Position numbers and translations under genes: made by a program. The notes beneath the pieces were generated by a model. The model did not search any database, had not been told where the DNA came from, and saw only the letters and a list, made by a program, of their open reading frames with translations. Below, in pieces: positions 34,168 to 35,867 of a DNA stretch of 35,867 bases. The number at the start of each line of letters is the position of its first letter. Within the stretch, counting starts at the first letter, position 1. This DNA is from Burkholderiales bacterium (lineage in GTDB: Bacteria > Pseudomonadota > Gammaproteobacteria > Burkholderiales > Burkholderiaceae_C), in NCBI GenBank assembly GCA_947453625.1, contig CANGHK010000053.1, positions 1 to 35,867 on the forward strand, given 5' to 3'.

Positions 34168-34758
34168 TCACAGCCCGGCGATGTAATGTGCGAGGTTGAG
34201 GATGTCGTCGTCGCTCAGCGTCGATGACACCGAGGTCATGTTGCCGGCGTCGTTGGTCCGCTCGCGGGCCTTGAAGGCGCGCAACTGCTTGACGACATAG
34301 TCGAAGGGCTGGCCGGCGACCCGCGGAATCTCGTTCTGGCCGGCAAAGCCGCCCAAGTGGCACATCGTGCACAGCGTCTCGTCGGCCTTGACCTTGCCGA
34401 GCCTGGCGCGGGCGGCGTCGGGCTGGAACGGCGCCGGCGACGACTTCTGTGCTGCGTACCAGGCGCCGAGCTCGCGCATCTCGTCGCGGCTCAGGTCCTT
34501 GGCCATCGGCGACATCAACGCGTTGCTGCGCCGGCCTTCCTGGAAGTCGCGCAATTGCAGGTAGATGTAGCGCGCGGTCTGACCGGCCAGCGCGGGCACC
34601 AGCGGCAGCACCGGATTGCCCTGAGCGCCATGGCAGGCGGCGCAGACGGCGGCCTTGGGCGGCGCGACCGGGGTCTGCGCGGGGACGGGGACGGCGCCGG
34701 CCAGCAGGCCAGCGACGGACAGTACATGGAGGAGTTGTGGGGGGTGGCGCAGGCGCAT
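34168..34758 (-). CDS. Diheme cytochrome c (c4-like)
   Basis: This 196-residue periplasmic cytochrome has a signal peptide (LLHVLSVAGLLAGAVPVPAQ). It has two class I c-type domains: heme motifs CAACH (39-43) and CTMCH (130-134), with Met ligands likely at M85 (NALMSPMAKDL) and M174 (NMTSVSSTLS). The order and the PFDYVVKQLRAFKAR segment fit the c4 family. It lies 122 bp downstream of the second PQQ dehydrogenase on the same strand and is the obvious electron acceptor for it, passing electrons to a terminal oxidase. ATG 34758 gives a full signal peptide, although no strong ribosome-binding site is seen. Confidence 0.9.
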   Translation of the reverse strand: MRLRHPPQLLHVLSVAGLLAGAVPVPAQTPVAPPKAAVCAACHGAQGNPVLPLVPALAGQTARYIYLQLRDFQEGRRSNALMSPMAKDLSRDEMRELGAWYAAQKSSPAPFQPDAARARLGKVKADETLCTMCHLGGFAGQNEIPRVAGQPFDYVVKQLRAFKARERTNDAGNMTSVSSTLSDDDILNLAHYIAGL

Positions 34759-34880
34759 GGCGGCTTGGGCAAAAAAATGGCCCCGGCAGGACAGGCCCGC
34801 CAGGGCCGGAGCAAGAAGGGTTCGGCCGGGTGCAGCCCGGTTGTGGCCTGGTTGCGGCACGCGGCCGAAGCGGTCAAGCC

Positions 34881-35867
34881 TCAGGGCAGGGCGAAGACGA
34901 TCACCGTGTTGCCGCGCTTGAAGTCGAGCTGGGTGTTGCCGCCGGCCGCCACCGCGACATACTGCTTGCCGGCCACGGTGTAGGACACTGGCGGCGCGTT
35001 GACGCCCGCGCCGCATTGGTATTCCCACAGCATCTTGCCAGTGCCAGCGTCGAAGGCGCGGAACAGGCCGTTGCCTTCGCCGTTGAACACCAGATCGCCG
35101 GCGGTGGCCAACACGCCACCGATCAGCGGCTGCTCGGTGTCGAACTTCCAGGCCATCTTGCCGGTGTCGAGGTTGACCGCCGCCAGTCGGCCCCATTGCT
35201 TCTCGCTGGCGATGGCCTTGAACGCGCCGCCCAGCCACAGCTTGCCGCCAGGGTAGTTGGAGGCTTCGACATGGTAGGTCATCGGCTGGTGCAGGTTGGC
35301 GGCGTAGACAAGCCGGTGTTTGGGGTTGATCGCCATCGGGCTCCACTCGACGCCGCCGTTGGCGCCGGGCAGCATGCGCGCGCCCTGCGCCGTCGGCAGC
35401 ACCCACATGTTCTCCTGCGGGATCATGGCTTCGGAGAAGCGGATCAGCTCGCCGGTGGCGCGGTCATGCACATAGACATGGCCGGTCTTGCCGCCATGTA
35501 TCGCCACCTTGACCATCTTGCCGGCCTTGTCGCGGGCCTCGGTCAGGATCACCGGCGAGACCGCGTCCAGGTCCCACACGTCGTGGGCCACATACTGGTA
35601 ATGCCACTTGTACTTGCCGGTGTTCAGGTCGATCGCGACGATCGAGTCGGTGTAGAGGTTGTCGCCCGGGCGCTCCTTGCCGTAGAGGTCGGGACTGGGA
35701 TTGCCGACGACGAAGAACGCGGTGTTGGTCTCGAGGTCGACCGCCGGGGCCATCCACACGCCGCCGCCCAGGGTCTTGTAGAAGTCGCCGCCCTGCTTGG
35801 CCAACTGCGCCTTCTCGGCCGGAATGTCGCGCAGCATGTTGCGGCCGGTGGCGTCATTGACGGCCCA
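34881..35867 (-). CDS. PQQ-dependent dehydrogenase, C-terminal part (5' end outside window)
   Basis: The 328 visible codons run off the right edge (the frame is open to 35867 as [10 protein letters not shown]...). Propeller motifs are [56 protein letters not shown] and [14 protein letters not shown], with YVAVAAGG near the end. The catalytic region is [11 protein letters not shown], with Asp codons at 35571-35573 and 35565-35567. An Asp-x-Asp here resembles lanthanide enzymes, but membrane glucose-dehydrogenase-type quinoproteins also carry a similar DxD without needing lanthanides, so metal preference is open. There is no C-terminal heme domain. The cytochrome c gene follows. Confidence 0.9.
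   Translation of the reverse strand, partial: WAVNDATGRNMLRDIPAEKAQLAKQGGDFYKTLGGGVWMAPAVDLETNTAFFVVGNPSPDLYGKERPGDNLYTDSIVAIDLNTGKYKWHYQYVAHDVWDLDAVSPVILTEARDKAGKMVKVAIHGGKTGHVYVHDRATGELIRFSEAMIPQENMWVLPTAQGARMLPGANGGVEWSPMAINPKHRLVYAANLHQPMTYHVEASNYPGGKLWLGGAFKAIASEKQWGRLAAVNLDTGKMAWKFDTEQPLIGGVLATAGDLVFNGEGNGLFRAFDAGTGKMLWEYQCGAGVNAPPVSYTVAGKQYVAVAAGGNTQLDFKRGNTVIVFALP

Noticed and set aside
34149-34168. Terminator ACCGGC/GCCGGT after the second TonB receptor
   Set aside because: Only a 6-bp stem with an 8-nt loop and no T-run; common by chance in GC-rich DNA and overlapping the cytochrome stop.
34881-35867. Asp-x-Asp as proof of lanthanide dependence in the second PQQ dehydrogenase
   Set aside because: The context HDVWDLD also resembles glucose-dehydrogenase-type quinoproteins that carry a DxD without lanthanides, and the metal-binding N-terminal half is outside the window.

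Overview
The window is GC-rich, densely coding DNA from a betaproteobacterium. It most likely comes from Burkholderiales near the Leptothrix/Rubrivivax/Methylibium group, judging from the gene content (feruloyl-CoA synthase cluster, ring-hydroxylating oxygenase beside xseB-ispA-dxs, quinoprotein accessory genes) and from protein similarities I recall. No database was searched. No rRNA, complete tRNA or CRISPR array is visible.

Region 1 (1-1630) is the right end of a decayed integrative element. It holds a tyrosine integrase broken by two frame changes, short repeats that look like integrase arm sites, a fragment resembling the 3' end of tRNA-His, and a Rho-independent terminator. Region 2 (1631-5306) is a two-component cluster: a receiver-only regulator, a CHASE3 NarX-like kinase, a full-length NarL-like regulator and a CheY-like single-domain protein, followed by a poorly coding stretch with a possible gene remnant. 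Region 3 (5363-16692) has an HU-like protein with a basic tail, an amidohydrolase, and a hydroxycinnamate-type operon: crotonase, feruloyl-CoA synthase, substrate-binding protein, LivH, a LivM-LivG fusion, LivF, MarR regulator and a second substrate-binding protein. It probably imports and CoA-activates ferulate-like aromatics.

Region 4 (16773-22526) is a Rieske oxygenase divergent from xseB-ispA-dxs (isoprenoid precursor synthesis), then an EgtB/SenA-like protein that has lost two of the three usual iron ligands.

Region 5 (22701-35867) is a PQQ/quinoprotein island. In order it has a TonB receptor closely resembling the PQQ importer PqqU (YncD), a SoxYZ-like carrier, a quinoprotein-relay metallohydrolase with altered metal ligands, a PQQ alcohol dehydrogenase with the Asp-x-Asp signature of lanthanide-dependent enzymes, a high-potential iron-sulfur protein, a NarX/NarL-type kinase-regulator pair and a second large TonB receptor. 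On the opposite strand are a second PQQ dehydrogenase (cut by the window edge) and a diheme cytochrome c. I infer a periplasmic alcohol-oxidation system with its own cofactor scavenging, electron carriers and regulation. This is the most interesting part of the window.

A family of GC-rich intergenic repeats (three copies, near 11003, 14037 and 25691) sits between genes in regions 3 and 5. Two copies contain long perfect hairpins whose stems differ in sequence but keep their pairing. One copy appears to supply the start codon of the metallohydrolase.
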